DNA of 64,000 nt from Zymoseptoria tritici IPO323 (GCF_000219625.1 NC_018218.1:1302001-1366000); one strand, 5' to 3'; shown: positions 32,559 to 44,830, counted from the stretch's first letter. The notes: a model not told the origin generated them from the sequence alone. Translations and numbers: made by a program.

Positions 32559-35500
32559 ATGGGCATTGAGTTTCGTCGCCCACCGCTTCCAGCACCGACC
32601 GAATCCCTTGGAGAAGACACCACCTCCGGCGCCGAGACAGAGGTTGCCACAAACGTTACCGCGCGCACCGATAAGACTTCCTACTCCATCCCCGAAGACG
32701 GCCGTCCTATCACGATTTCCACCCGCAAAACCAGAGACGGTAGCTCAGGACACCACAGTCGAAAGAAAAGCCAGACGAGCCTCTTGATCGAATACTTCGA
32801 GGCTTCGAAGACGGGTGATAAGAGTCGGAGCAAGCCGAGCGTTCGAGTGAAGGTCACCCCTAGCTCGGGTAAAAAGAGCAGGTCGGGGAGCGAAGCGATT
32901 CAGATCACGGGGATCGGTTCTGATCGGAAGCCATCATACACTCGCCGCATTTCTCTGGGCACTGGAAGCAGATCGATCGAGACGGGCGCTCCTGTGGGTC
33001 AAGGCACAGAGCTCAGTCATTCGTCTGGAAGCAACGTATCAGGTCACCCACCAGTTGAGATCGAAGTCTTGAACGACGGAAGCGACCTTTCCAACCGCCG
33101 ACCCTCTCGCGAATTGACATATGCACCCGCAGGATCCAACGTGTCTTCCATGCCACCGGACAGCATGTTGGAAGGCGAGAGATACGATGAGAGTGAAGTC
33201 GGCCAGACCATGGACACCTACCGAGATGATGTGGATTATCTGAAAGCACCCGTGCGGACTGGCAGCAAGAATCGAAGTGATAGCCGAGAACGCCTTACAC
33301 AGAAAGTCATGGAGAAGCTGGAGCAGTCGTCGAGCAAGTCGCGCAAATCCAGCCGTTCAGACCGCGAACGAAGCGCCAAGGACTCTGAGTTGGACGTGCA
33401 ATCTCGTGAGCGCCGAAGGAAGTCCTCACATCCACGTCGCAGCGAGGAGGACACAGTCAGCGGTGCCGAAACAAGTCAGCTATCTTCTCGTTCTGGCGCA
33501 TCTCAAGCCTCTCGGATGACGAACAATCCCAAACTGCTGGAAATGGTCGAGGACACGATTAAGCGCATGATCCTTCCCGAGATTAATGCCATTAAGGAAG
33601 ACCAAAAGTCGGATCGGAAATTGAGAAGCTACGAGAGTAGTAAGAGAGCATCAGGCGATGGAGATCTCGAGCGAAGAGTCAGCAAGTCTTCAAGCTCTCC
33701 CAACATTGCCTCAAAGCCAAAGGTGGTGCTCAATCGCGATGGAGACGACCCTGGTGTTGTTCTGTCGAGAGGGGATTCCGAGCGTGTGAAGTATCGCAAG
33801 TCGAGCAGGGACAGTCCTTCCGAGAAACGACCTTCGAGCAGTCGGCGATCATCTGGACAGTCGAGACGAGAAAGCTATGAGGCTGAAGAGAAGCTCCGGC
33901 CAAGCTCCAGCAAGAGTAACAATGGCCTTCGTGGTGCAGCTGCCGCCGGTCTCGCAGGCGGCATCCTCACGTCAGCAGCTTTGCGACATCACGATTCCAG
34001 TGGAGACATGCACGAGCGACGCAAGAAGCGCAGTAAATCTCGAAGCAGTAGGAGCCGGTCAGCAAGTATCACAGAATTGGGTGAGACCTACACCAAACCC
34101 GCCATTCCGCCTATGCCACTCGCCAGCAACCTCAACGATTCAGATACCACTCGAGCGAGTCTGGTATCAGAGCATACCAAGTCGAGCACATCCGCCGATG
34201 GACCGTCTGTTGTACGGGAAGTGTCTCGTGGCTCGATAGGTGACGGCTCTCCAACGTCCTCTCGAACCCCGACGCGAGCTTCATTTTCAAAAAGCTTGGG
34301 CATGAGCCATTCCAACCACTCCTTTGATAACAGCCCCAGAAGTCCGAGAAGCCCCAATGGTGGTATCTCCAACAAAGCCAGGATGGCAGCTCTTGCGGCG
34401 GCTGGACTGGGCGGCATTGCCATGGCGAAGACTTCCGATGGCAATCACATGGATGCTGATGGCTACGGAACAACGACAAGAACAACAACACAGCGAAAGA
34501 TCAGCAGTCCAGTCCAGAGTGTGTCGAGTCTGAAGAAGAACTTTGAGGACGAGGAACCTCTCGTGCCACATGCATCGCATCCACAAACAACTGCTGCGCG
34601 TTCTTCCGCTGGTCGTTTGCGCAGTGGCAACCATTCGCAATCGTCTTTGCGATCTGCGGAATCTTCCCCTACGACGAAGCTTGGCCTCTCCCGTGAGCGA
34701 TCTCGCAATGCCAGCATGGACGACTTTGTCACTCCGGCCGAGCAGTCGCATTCGCCATTCCAGAATGATCGAGCCTCGACTCCAGGCGCTGAGACGGCAG
34801 ACGAGTGGTTCGAGCGACAACACTTGGTGAACGATCGATACCGTAATTCGATGGACGCAGCAACGAATCGCGACTCCTACCAGACGAATCCTTACCCTCA
34901 GGACGAGAAACGCTTCACAACTTTGACGGACGACAGTTACGGCCCGCCCATCGAGAGTAGCTTCGGTGAAGACAAGGACGTACGCGACATTGGCCTTAGT
35001 CCGAACTTCATCCACACGCCCGTCGCTGTCGAATCTGCAGTCGCTTCGCTGATGGAGCCGTCCACCGTTGATGGCTACGCTCTCTCATCTCGAGGCAGTC
35101 CCGGCAAGCGCAACGCTTCCTACAGCGACCGCATGGCTGAACACATTCGTTCTCAAGGAAATGACAGTCTTGCACTATACGAAGGCTCTACCCTTAGCCA
35201 GTCAATTCCCAGCCAAGACCGGTGGGCAGCGATCAAAGGTCATGCGCGGCATCTGTCCGGCTCGCTCGAAAATATACAACTGCCTCGACACGCTGGTTCT
35301 AAAGCCGTGCGACAGGGTCGGACTATCGATCAACAGCCCAAGATGAGTGCTAGTGGCTTGCCAGTTGCGGACGACCCGATGCCCGAGATCGGTCACTACG
35401 ATTCACAGTCAGATCTCAATACCAATCCTTCAATCATACAAGGTCCACTTGGCGGTGATGCGACCGGTAAGGATACGTGGCCATACACGCCGGACCCGCT

Positions 35501-37990
35501 TTCTGAACCTGCCAACCGCGATAGCCAGTCTACTGGACGCCGAACTGCAGACGCCATCATGGCAGCAGCTGGCGGAGGAGCAGCGGCGCTTGCGGCAGCC
35601 CATGCATACAGGGCGACTGCTGAAGATGAGCGGGACGAGCGTCGCGAGTATCAATCCAAGCAGACTCGCAACGGGCAACACGAGGTCGAGCGCAACATTA
35701 CTCCTGGTGAGACTCAAGCGACCTTCCGCGACGAGGGCTACGCTACCGATGGTCGCACCCGTTCGGCTGGCGGTATCACGCCCAAGCAGGACATCACGTA
35801 CGGACAGGGCGATGTGAACGAGTACAAGCGCGCAATGGATGCTCAGGATCTGGGCGCGGATGACCCATTCGCGGTCAACCCGAAGCACGAGCGCAACTTC
35901 AGCGGCGACTCGCACGGTATGGGCTCACCACTTTACGACCGTTCGACTGGCAAAGGTGTCGACCGTATTCAGTCGCACGACGTCGTTGCTCTGATGGATC
36001 ATCTTACAGTGCGCGACGCTCAGCGCAATGCTCGCGACACCGAGATCTTGGTTACACTTGTGCGCAGTGCCGCCGAGATGCGCCAGTCTTTTGATGAGAT
36101 CAAGAAATTCATCGCGGAGCAAGACAAGATGATCATGCAGAACACCGATCGCGATGCCGAGTATACTGCTCAGAAAGTGCTCAGTGGTCCACGTCCGCAA
36201 CCGCTTGGCTCACCTCGTACGCCACGTCTGCCTGCACAATCTGACGAGGACATCCAGACCAAGCGCAAGGGTGTTCTCCGACGAGCATTGAAAGGCTTGA
36301 CCGGCGGGAAGAGCGCCAAAGACCTCGCTAGAATCGAAGACATGCTGATGCAGATCTTGGACAATGTCGAGGACCTGAAGCAGCAATCTGGCGGACGACC
36401 TGGGCTTGAGCGATCATACACTGGAGATACCCTGGACTCCTATGAGAAGCTGCGAGTCGGTCCTGACTCTGGGTACGAACCGGAAGGACAAGCGGGAACC
36501 TCAAGCACGCCAAGTCACTCCGGCCACTTCACCGCCTTGCCAAGGGAAAAGCAACAATTCCACTCTGGATACGACGGTCGTCGTGGATCTGACACCCGCG
36601 TCAGCACCGTTCTGGAAGATGATGAAGACGAGCTCGGCCCGCACGAGCAGAACGTGCTGAACAACCAATTCGAGAACAACGAGCGTCTTTTGACCCCAAC
36701 ACAGGAAGCCTACCGCTCGCGGGGTCTGTCACCGAACGAGGTGTCGCCACTACACGCTGCAACCTTTACCAGTCCAGACAAGCAGCAGAAGCACAGGAGC
36801 TCTGGTTCAACGTCGTTCATACCTCCGATTCCTAAGACCTCGCGCTGGTCTCGTACTACGGCTTCCTCAGCTGCTCCAGACCCAGCTGTGTTCGACAGTC
36901 CAGAGCGGTCTCGCGGACTACGGCCTGCTTCGGAGGCCTCGCGATCTGGTTCGACGCTCAAGCAGTATGATGACGAGCAGTACTCTTTGCACGAAGACGA
37001 TCGGATTCGTTCGACTCAAAGCCTGGCCAAGGAGCAAGATCGCAATGCCGGGCAAGCCGACGCGCGCAGCGTTCGTAGTCACGCAAGTCGGATGACTAGA
37101 ACTCCATCACCACTCATCCCGTCCGAGACATCATCGTATCACAAGAGCGACTACTACGACGACGAATACGCTCCGTCGCCTGTGCAAGAAGACGAGAACG
37201 CCATGCTCGAGGATCCCAAATACCAAGCGCATCGCAACTCACTCCTACTCGAACATCCTCAGCCACGACAAGGGCCAACAGGACGTCATCAGAACACCCT
37301 TGAATCGCAGGCTCAAATCTTTGACGATCCTACAGGAACCAACTCCGACTTGTCACAACGTACTGTCAGCGACTTCGATCCTGCGGGATGGGGATCGGCA
37401 GGAACAGCAGGCCTAGCTCGTCATCGCCTAACTCAGCTCGAGCCGATTAGCCCTGTCAGCCTCAACAGCCCTGGTTCCAATCGCGCCCCCAAGCTGGACC
37501 CAAGTCCGCTTGTTCCTCGTCCACTGCAGCAGCAGCCGCAGAAAGCTCCCGCGGTCCCGCCGAAAATCAAGCATGATGCCGACGAATTCGAGGACGAGGA
37601 GCTGCAGTTCAGCAATAGTGGTTTCAGCAAGCCGAGGAACTACTCCTACAGCTCGCCCTACGGTTCGGGTCATCTGCTCGAGCCGATTCAGGAAGTGAGG
37701 TACTCGCTCGAGACGGACAGTGGTCGGGTAAGTCACTCTCATTTTGAGCAATAGCAGTAAAGAAATTCAAGTTGACCCGGCATGTCTAGATCTCCCCTGA
37801 GCACATCCAACTTGCATCCGCCAAGGCCGTGGACATGCGCTCCCCTGGCCGCAAGATCACGGGTCCGCGTCCGATGAATACGGGAGCTGGGAATAGCCCT
37901 GGCGCTACTGCGAGGCTGGTGGACCATGCTGGGACTGTGCGTCGCAAGCCGGTGCCGAGACAAGGTGCGTTTGATAGTGATGAGGAGTGA
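32559..37990 (+). CDS. Very large Ser-rich conserved fungal protein, possible scaffold, function unknown
   Basis: Exons 32559-37727 and 37790-37990 join in phase 0, giving 1,789 aa. Most of it is disordered, rich in Ser, Arg, Asp and Glu, with RS-type tracts (KSRSSRSRSAS). Three Ala/Gly-rich hydrophobic stretches interrupt it near residues 460-475, 606-620 and 999-1015. A distinct, probably structured region at about 1137-1275 contains VVALMDHLTVRDAQRNARDT, a helical MRQSFDEIKKFIAEQDK segment and a basic RRALKGLTGGKSAKDLARIEDML segment; I recall this block as conserved in Pezizomycotina proteins of unknown role. The last exon encodes IQLASAKAVDMRSPGRKITG and ends FDSDEE. I infer a membrane- or cortex-linked scaffold; septal or eisosome functions are possible but unproven. 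Confidence 0.85.
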
Positions 37991-38582
37991 TCACCTGGAT
38001 ACGGAGAATTGCAACATTGCCTGGCATATCGTCGGGTCTGGGTTCGTTTTCGACGGCCTGTGCTTATCAGATTGTTGGTTGCAGCTTCTTACGACAGCGC
38101 TGAGAGCGAGACATTTTGATGCGCCAAGAATAGGAGGGTGACAAACGTTGCGAGCAGATGGTGGACGATGCGGTATGGAGTGTAGAACGGACGAGGTCTG
38201 GTATAGGTTGGGATTGGGACGAATGCACACGACCTTTACATGAGAGACGATTGGACATGAGGAAGAACAGCTCCGGACTCTGGTTTACTCGCGCGTACAT
38301 ACCCTTGCATACATTCGCTCTCGTGGCTCATCTGTGCATCATATGAAATTGCAAGGCCAGACATACCGGACATACCTCCACAATCTCGGCGCTCTCTCCG
38401 TAGACGCCACACTTTATCCCTGTAGATACTGAACCTTGCTGCTCGCCATTCACGATCGATGTCAATGCCAGCGCTATTGGCCAGTCGAGCTCGTGGATGT
38501 CGAAGTCTCTTGTGACATGACCTCGCAACGGCAGGTGAGTTCTTTCGGGAATACAATCATGGTGAGGAGTCGGTAATTTGCG

Positions 38583-38865
38583 TGTACGGCTATTCAGCCC
38601 GGTACATGAAGATGCACGACTATTTGGCTTGTCTGCTAAGACATCCGTTTACGGCTGTTTGGCATGCCTTGCCACAAGTACATTTACGACTATTTTGCGA
38701 GTTTGGTAACTTACTTGTACGGCTACTCAGCATGGCCTGAACATCTGTGTAGCAACATGTCTGCGCGGCCATTCAGCACGCCATGTACGCATACATGTAC
38801 GAGTATATGGCCGAACTTGCTAACTTGTCTGTACGATTGCTTAGCATGCTCTGTACCAAGTAGCC
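38583..38865. repeat. Degenerate 34-bp tandem repeat array, about eight units
   Basis: Units with a head like TGTACGGCTATTCAGCATG begin at about 38583, 38613, 38648, 38683, 38716, 38762, 38796 and 38830, so spacing is 30-35 bp with one 46-bp unit. Between heads a weaker AACTTGTC-like tail recurs. Divergence between units is high, which indicates an old array. The same head and period recur at 42447-42665. Confidence 0.75.
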
Positions 38866-40493
38866 TGTCTCGTTACCTTATTTAAATGCACGCCAACATC
38901 GCCTGCCCAGCTAACTTCTTTTCTACGATCGCATAGCACGTCCCTCTGCATCACATGTGCAATCTATATGCACCAGGTCGACCGTCCTTTTTCCGTTCTA
39001 TTCTTGAGTTTCCAGCCTTGATAGAAGTGGACTCCGGCAACGACTCCGAGATCCATCTCCCCCGACAGGATGGTTCTGGAATCTGGTTTCAGCGGTCCCT
39101 TAGGCGCGCAACACCAGCGTTCCAGCGGCAGTTCTTGGGCTTCAATTTTGCTAGCGACCACGAGTTCCCGAAGAATCGACACCATTGAATTGATCAGACA
39201 GGCCTGCGTGTTCGGATCGGATATTCCTATTGCGATGACGATCAAATCTCCGGCGAGCGAACCGAGACGGATTCGCGAAAGAGGCCTTGCGATCGTCTGC
39301 CCGAGCCTCGATTGATGTTTGGAGGACGGAGAGATCTTCTTTCGACCCGACACCTGCCGATGCTGAACAGGGATGCCGCAAGAGCGTCGGAGTGAACTCC
39401 GCTGCTTTGTGGAGCCTGCAGAGGACGTTGAGAGTTCAGTTTGACACATTTTCTTACGTAGCAGACGCGTGGTTTTGGCCATATCGTGGCATCGAGAGAC
39501 CAATAGTCATGTGCAACGATCACGAGACCATTAGGTTCCTTACGCAATGTCCTGTCATGACAAGAACTGATTGATCTTTCCACAGTACTTCGTACCTCCC
39601 ACTAGGTAGGTTCGCAGATCCGCCAGCAATGAGGCGTCATACTGCAGGTCCTCCCAGCCGACATACATGCAGACAGTACTTTGCGCGCCGTACTTACCGG
39701 GTGGCCATCGGCATCGACTGTGAAACACGAACGAAGCTTCGCCTTATGCTTCACTGTGATGCACCGACTGCTGGATCCTTGCACGAAGCGAAGAACGCTA
39801 CCTCCTAGAATCTCAGGCCTTTGCCGCGCGTATGGCAGGCATGATCAGCACAGCGGGTTGTGGTGTACATTTCTCGTCGACGATCAGGCTTTCTTTTTCG
39901 CGAAGCACACGCGCGGGCGTGTTGTGGTAATCACATACCCGTCGGCTTTTTCATAAAAATCTCTAGCGGACAGGCGAGAAAGGTAAAAGGCCGATGCTAC
40001 CAGCGATCTACGACAAGGAAGAGAGAGAGAGCGATGCGGAGCGCGAGACCTTCGATCCCCAGCGACTTTTCGGTCCATCGATCGCGAGGCATGACACCGA
40101 TGCCCACGAGCGTCATCAGCCGCACCGCCACGCCTAAAAACCGAAGCCGACGGAGTAATTGGCATGGTACAGCGGTAGCTTTATTACGAGAAGAAGAGCG
40201 AAGGGCTGTGAGATAACCGTGGAGAATGGACATGGTAATGAGGTGGTATTATCACTTTGCTCGTGAATACCTGGTAGTACTCTTTGGAAACCATTCAACG
40301 GATCGGCCTCATCAGGACATTGTCTCGACGCTTTTCCCCTTGCGGTGAATGCGAAAGAAAGGCGGACCCTCGCCGTGCGGCTAACCGACTGCCAAGTGAG
40401 GTGTGGCTAGTGCAAAGCCGTCCAAACATCGCATCGACCGATGAGAATTGAACGTCGCCTGCCTGCCCTGTCCTGTTCACTTCGCCGACGACG

Positions 40494-40580
40494 TGACCAC
40501 GGCGCCGCTGTCCCTCGCTACATGACCACCACGCCGTTCTCTTTGACTGCATGACCACCACGCCGCTCTCTCCCGCCGAG
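40494..40580. repeat. Three tandem copies of a 29-bp unit
   Basis: TGACCAC-CGCCG units start at 40494, 40523 and 40552, exactly 29 bp apart; copies two and three share TGACCACCACGCCG followed by a T/C-rich tail. The array ends about 50 bp before the Zn2Cys6 start codon and probably lies in the promoter or leader. Confidence 0.8.
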
Positions 40581-40631
40581 ACGTACATTCCATTATCCAT
40601 GCGACCTTGCCCACTCACTCCTACCAACTGA

Positions 40632-41793
40632 ATGTCCGCTGCCGGACGACCGCTGCTCGCGGCACGTCTCTCCGACGAGGCCTCGACTAATGGCGCCTCC
40701 CCACCACCGACCAGACAGGCCGGCAGTCGCGCCAAGCGCACACTGATTGAGAGCGCGTGTTCCGCATGTCGACGAAGGAAGTCCAGGGTGAGTACTATCC
40801 GATTCACAACCCGCCGCTTCGTCGTGCGCATTTGCTGTCCTTTCTTACATGCTGATTCTCTTCTCTCACCAGTGCGATGGCGTTAGGTACGACAGAATCG
40901 CAATGATCCATCACAGACACGTCAAGAACTAACCCGCCCCTAGACCAGCATGCTCGCGCTGCCAGAACCTCCGGACGGAATGCCAATATGAAGCCGAAGA
41001 AGGTGAAAGTCGATGGTCTGCGCTTCGGCGCCGAAACCAAGTCCTGGAAGCCGAGCGAGACCAGGTCCGCGAACTTTTATCCTACGTGCAGACTCGGCCC
41101 GAGCAAGAAGCGATGGAGATTTTCCAGCGCATGCGCCAAAGCAATTACGATGATATTTTCATTCTCCTCCGCCACCTCAAGGACTCTGCCATGGGCATGG
41201 CGCCTGGCGGTATGGGACAGATACTTCCACCGGGGAGCTCCGCCGGCGTTGAGCGTCTCCCTCCAATTCAGGTAAGCGAATCAACCATGATTTGGAGGTG
41301 TGAGGCGTAGCTCCATGTTTCTGCTCAAGCTGCACACTCCAAGGCACTGAGGTGCGAGTCGTGCAGTTCAGTTCGAGCCGGATCGTGGAGATAGAACATG
41401 CTTCGGAACACCTCTTCATCCTGTTCATGCCCACGCATCTGCTGACTTCCCTTTGTAAAGGCCATCCTCGACGTTCCCGGCCGGAATATGACCCCCACCC
41501 ACCTAACGCAAAGCCACTCTATGAGCTCCGAGGATAGCCGCAGCTCTTCTGTGCCCGAGCTCACAGGCGGCATGCCATCGCAACGCTCGCACCACTACGA
41601 CACTCTCGAGCCCACTCTCTATCCCAACCACCCTTCTCAGCAACAACACCACCCACAGATCCTCCAGCAGCACCAACAACAGCACCACAACGGGATGCCA
41701 CCACCAATCTCGTACAGTTCGGAGGAGAGTTCGGCATCGCTCAATTCCACGTCGATGGACATGGCGCAACAGAAGCCGTACCACACGCCTTGA
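40632..41793 (+). CDS. Short Zn2Cys6 transcription factor
   Basis: Exons 40632-40787, 40873-40886, 40944-41271 and 41461-41793 give 276 aa; exon 2 is a 14-nt microexon inside the zinc cluster. The binuclear cluster is complete: Cys43, Cys46, Cys53, Cys60, Cys63 and Cys70 (C-x2-C-x6-C-x6-C-x2-C-x6-C). A coiled coil (ALRRRNQVLEAERDQVRELL) for dimerisation follows. The C-terminus is Ser-rich with a Gln/His-rich tract (SQQQHHPQILQQHQQQHH). There is no room for the usual fungal middle homology domain, so it is a small regulator with an exposed activation region. It lies alone in a repeat-flanked, gene-poor interval. Targets are unknown. Confidence 0.88.
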
Positions 41794-43027
41794 GTTGCAA
41801 TTTGCGCGAACAGGGCTAATCGCAACCTCAGTTACTACCATCACGCCGGTAGCCTCCTTCCTCGGCGAATTGAAATGTGAAGTGCGGAAAACCCGCAAAA
41901 AGACAGAAAGATTCTTAAATTACCTTTGCGCGCTCAAACCACCATGAAAGCGGACGGCACCGCGTTCCCTCGACCACACGGACGGAAAGTTCGATACAGG
42001 TCATCCATTTGCGCGCGCGACGAGGTAACACGAAGCTGACCACGAGCTGCTCCAAAGGCAGCCGAGATGGGAGGAGAGTGGCAAGAAGGGCATGAACATC
42101 GGGCCAATGCATGGCCATGAAGTTGCTGGCGATAGCCAGTAAGTGTAGCGTTTCACAGAGCGTTCGAAGCTGCGGATGTGTCATTTGTTCGGGTACGCTT
42201 TTTGCATGCGTGCATCGCATTTTGTTTCTTTCAAGGAATCACACAGCGGGCGCATTGGGACCATCTTATGAGACGACAGCAGTTCTATTCGAGTTGTCAA
42301 ATGCGGCGGCTGAGTTAATCGCCCAGCGCAAATGAATGATCAGATATGCCATGCCATTCACTTCGTCGTAAAACAGTTGCTAGGACCGTCACTCGCAGGA
42401 CAGCGATGGTCGCATTAACACTATGTATCATGTGCACTAACTTACCACTACGACTATTCGATGTGCCTAGTAATTAATCTGTACGGCTGTTCTGCATGTC
42501 CAATGACTTGTGTGCACGATCATTCAGTATATCTTGCGAAACACTCTGTACGACTACAATCCATATCTTACCAACTTGTCTGTACGCCGACTATTCTAGT
42601 ACGCCAACCTGCGCGCCAGCTTGTACGCTGACCTGTACGGTGACCTGTACGCCGACTAGTACGCATACTTTCCTGGCCTGCCGAGTTCTCTACACCCGTT
42701 CCCACATGCCTTCTCACTGTCTCGCAAAGTGACCGGCACGCCTGACCGTCCTGCTTATTTGGTCCATGTCCCGCTGTATATTCCATAAGAAAAGTCTCAC
42801 GTGCGATTAAGGCATATTGTTCTCAATGTAAGAGTACATAGCGTATCTAGCAGCACTCCACTACAGACCAAGATTCCACGCCAACTCCCAGCCTGTACAA
42901 TTTTGCAAAGTCCCTCATGAAATGCATTCGCGTGACTTGTATTTGTCCTTCGATCAGGGCAAGTCTTGCGGTCGACCGCTGATCGTGCTTTGACGTGTAA
43001 AGTAGAAGCAGCAAACCATGCTTTCCC
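41794..43027. other. Gene-poor region with second repeat array
   Basis: 1.2 kb between the Zn2Cys6 gene and the 3' end of the ketol-acid reductoisomerase gene. Besides the repeat array at 42447-42665, I see no gene. Confidence 0.5.
42447..42665. repeat. Second array of the degenerate 33-34-bp repeat, with a 12-bp sub-array
   Basis: Heads like TGTACGGCTGTTCTGCATG start at about 42447, 42480, 42513, 42547 and 42581 (33-34 bp apart). From about 42600 the period collapses to about 12 bp (TGTACGCTGACC, TGTACGGTGACC, TGTACGCCGACT). Head and period match the array at 38583-38865. Confidence 0.75.
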
Positions 43028-44413
43028 TTACAAGTTCTCGGGACGGAGGCTGCGGACGGCCTTGCCAGCCCTCCAGATCTCCAAGTTGCGAATCTCCTCC
43101 ATCTCCTTCTCGAACGCCTCGCGGTAGTCCTTGCGACCGGCGTACTCCATGGTGCGCTGGGTCTCCTTGCCGGTCTTGACGGAGTCGTAGAGTTCCTCGA
43201 ACACGGGCTTGAGGGTCTCCTTGAAGCGCTTGCTCCAGTCAATGGCGCCGCGGCGGGCGGTGGTCGAGCAGGCCTCGTACATGTAGTCCATGCCGTTCTT
43301 GCCGATCAGAGGGTACAGCGACTGGGTGGCCTCCTCAACGGTCTCGTTGAAGGCCTCCGAGGGAGAGTGACCACGCTCACGGAGAACCTCGTACTGGGCG
43401 AGAAACATGCCGTGGATGCCGCCCATCAAGCAGCCGCGCTCGCCGTAAAGATCGCTGTACACCTCCTTCTCGAAGGTGGTCTTGTACATGTATCCGGAGC
43501 CAACGGCCACGCCGAGGGCGATAGCCTTCTCCTCAGCCTTGCCAGTCACGTCCTGGAAGATGGCGATAGAGCTGTTGATACCACGGCCCTCCTTGAAAAG
43601 AGTGCGCACGGTGCGGCCGGAACCCTTGGGTGCGACGAGGATGACATCGATGTCGGTTGGGACCTCAACCTTGGTCTGGTCCTTGAAGACTGGGGAGAAA
43701 CCGTGGGAGAAGTAGAGAGTCTGCGGAGCGTCAGCATTGCTTGCCAGGCATCTTGCGTATTCTGGCAAATTGCACATACCTTGCCCTTGGTGAGCATTGG
43801 CTTGATGTGTGGCCATGTCTCGCTCTGTGCGGCATCACTGAGGAGGTTCATGATGATTGTGCCCTTGCCGATAGCGGTGTCGATATCGAAGAGGTTCTTG
43901 CCCTCGACCCAGCCATCACCCTCCGCCTCTTTCCAGCTGGCGCCGCCCTTCCGCACACCGACGATGACATTGAGACCGTTGTCACGGAGGTTAAGGCCTT
44001 GGCCGTGACCTTGCGAGCCGTATCCGATCAGGGCGAGGGTGTCGTTCTTGAAGTACTCCTGGTAGACGTTAGCATATGCGAACCTCGGCCAATGCTGTTT
44101 CATCGAGTCAAAATACTCACAAGGAGCTTCTCACGTGGCCAGTCATCACGCTCTGTATATTGTGTTAGCCATTGGCGATTAAGGATAGAATCGCGAGATA
44201 CCCACCGAAGACCTTCTCCTTGTCGCCGGCGAAGTCGACGGTCTTCGCGCCGCGGACCTGCTGCACAAAGGCAGAGGTGACGGCCTTTTGAGCGGGCACG
44301 AGGCTGGGTCTGCTGGCGTTGACGGCGGCAACGAACGAGCGCTGCTGCACCTGAGGTGCCTTGAGCTGTCTCAATGAGGCGCGCAGCGCACGGGTAGCGT
44401 TTTTGGAGGCCAT
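43028..44413 (-). CDS. ilv5: Ketol-acid reductoisomerase, mitochondrial
   Basis: Second enzyme of valine, leucine and isoleucine synthesis; uses NADPH and Mg2+. Exons 44413-44206, 44152-44121 (32 nt), 44058-43780 and 43720-43028 give 403 aa, the usual size. The N-terminus (MASKNATRALRASLRQLK, then QQRSF) is an Arg/Ser-rich mitochondrial presequence. The NADPH-binding loop LIGYGSQGHGQGLNLRDNG, the TLYFSHGFSP segment, DVILVAPKGSG, and the C-terminal domain GERGCLMGGIHGMFLAQYE with EACSTTARRGAIDW are all conserved. It is divergent from the RNA helicase gene across 417 bp. A complete ordinary gene. Confidence 0.97.
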
Positions 44414-44830
44414 TGTTGATGTATGTGATGTGGAGTGGAGATGGGGAAGATCTTGGGGAGAAGCGAATAGTTCTATGTGACTGTCCGAAATTCGAATGGG
44501 AAGCTCCCGTTTTTCCCTCCGGTCTCGCACGACCCTTCCAATGTATCTGTGGCTGAAGAATAAGCACCAGCCACGCGGAAATCTAGAACAGCTGGAGAGA
44601 GCCGCACTACTGCACTGACAATATGACATGACAGGGAATCTACAGTACAGGGCATGTACTTAGTTAAGAGGAAAAGTGTGCAAGCTGGTGAATGCCGCGG
44701 TCGAGTTGAATTCATATTCACAAGCGATCCGGCGGCATTGAAAGGCCATTTGACCGACAAAGTGCACGCCGCAAATGTCTCACGACGGCGCCTGGAGCCA
44801 CCCTGCTGAAGCCGTCGTCGATTTCCTACT
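44414..44830. other. Divergent promoter region, ilv5 and RNA helicase
   Basis: 417 bp shared upstream region. I looked for a canonical TGACTCA general-control site and found none. Confidence 0.45.

Larger units (their letters stand above)
37991..40631. other. Gene-poor 2.6-kb region with repeats
   Basis: No gene is supported. It holds the first 34-bp repeat array (38583-38865) and the 29-bp triplicate just before the Zn2Cys6 gene. A minus-strand frame at 38964-39503 (179 codons) and short plus-strand frames show no domain. Confidence 0.5.

Noticed and set aside
38964..39503. 179-codon minus-strand frame in the repeat-flanked region
   Set aside because: No recognisable domain and nothing to support a start or transcript.
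38583..42665. Repeat arrays considered as CRISPR
   Set aside because: Eukaryotic context, diverged units, no constant repeat with unique spacers and no cas genes.
43367..44008. 213-codon plus-strand frame opposite ketol-acid reductoisomerase
   Set aside because: It is a shadow of codon bias in a highly expressed gene; the minus-strand product is certain.
44414..44830. General amino-acid control (TGACTCA) site upstream of ilv5
   Set aside because: Only partial TGACTG-like matches are seen, which are expected by chance.
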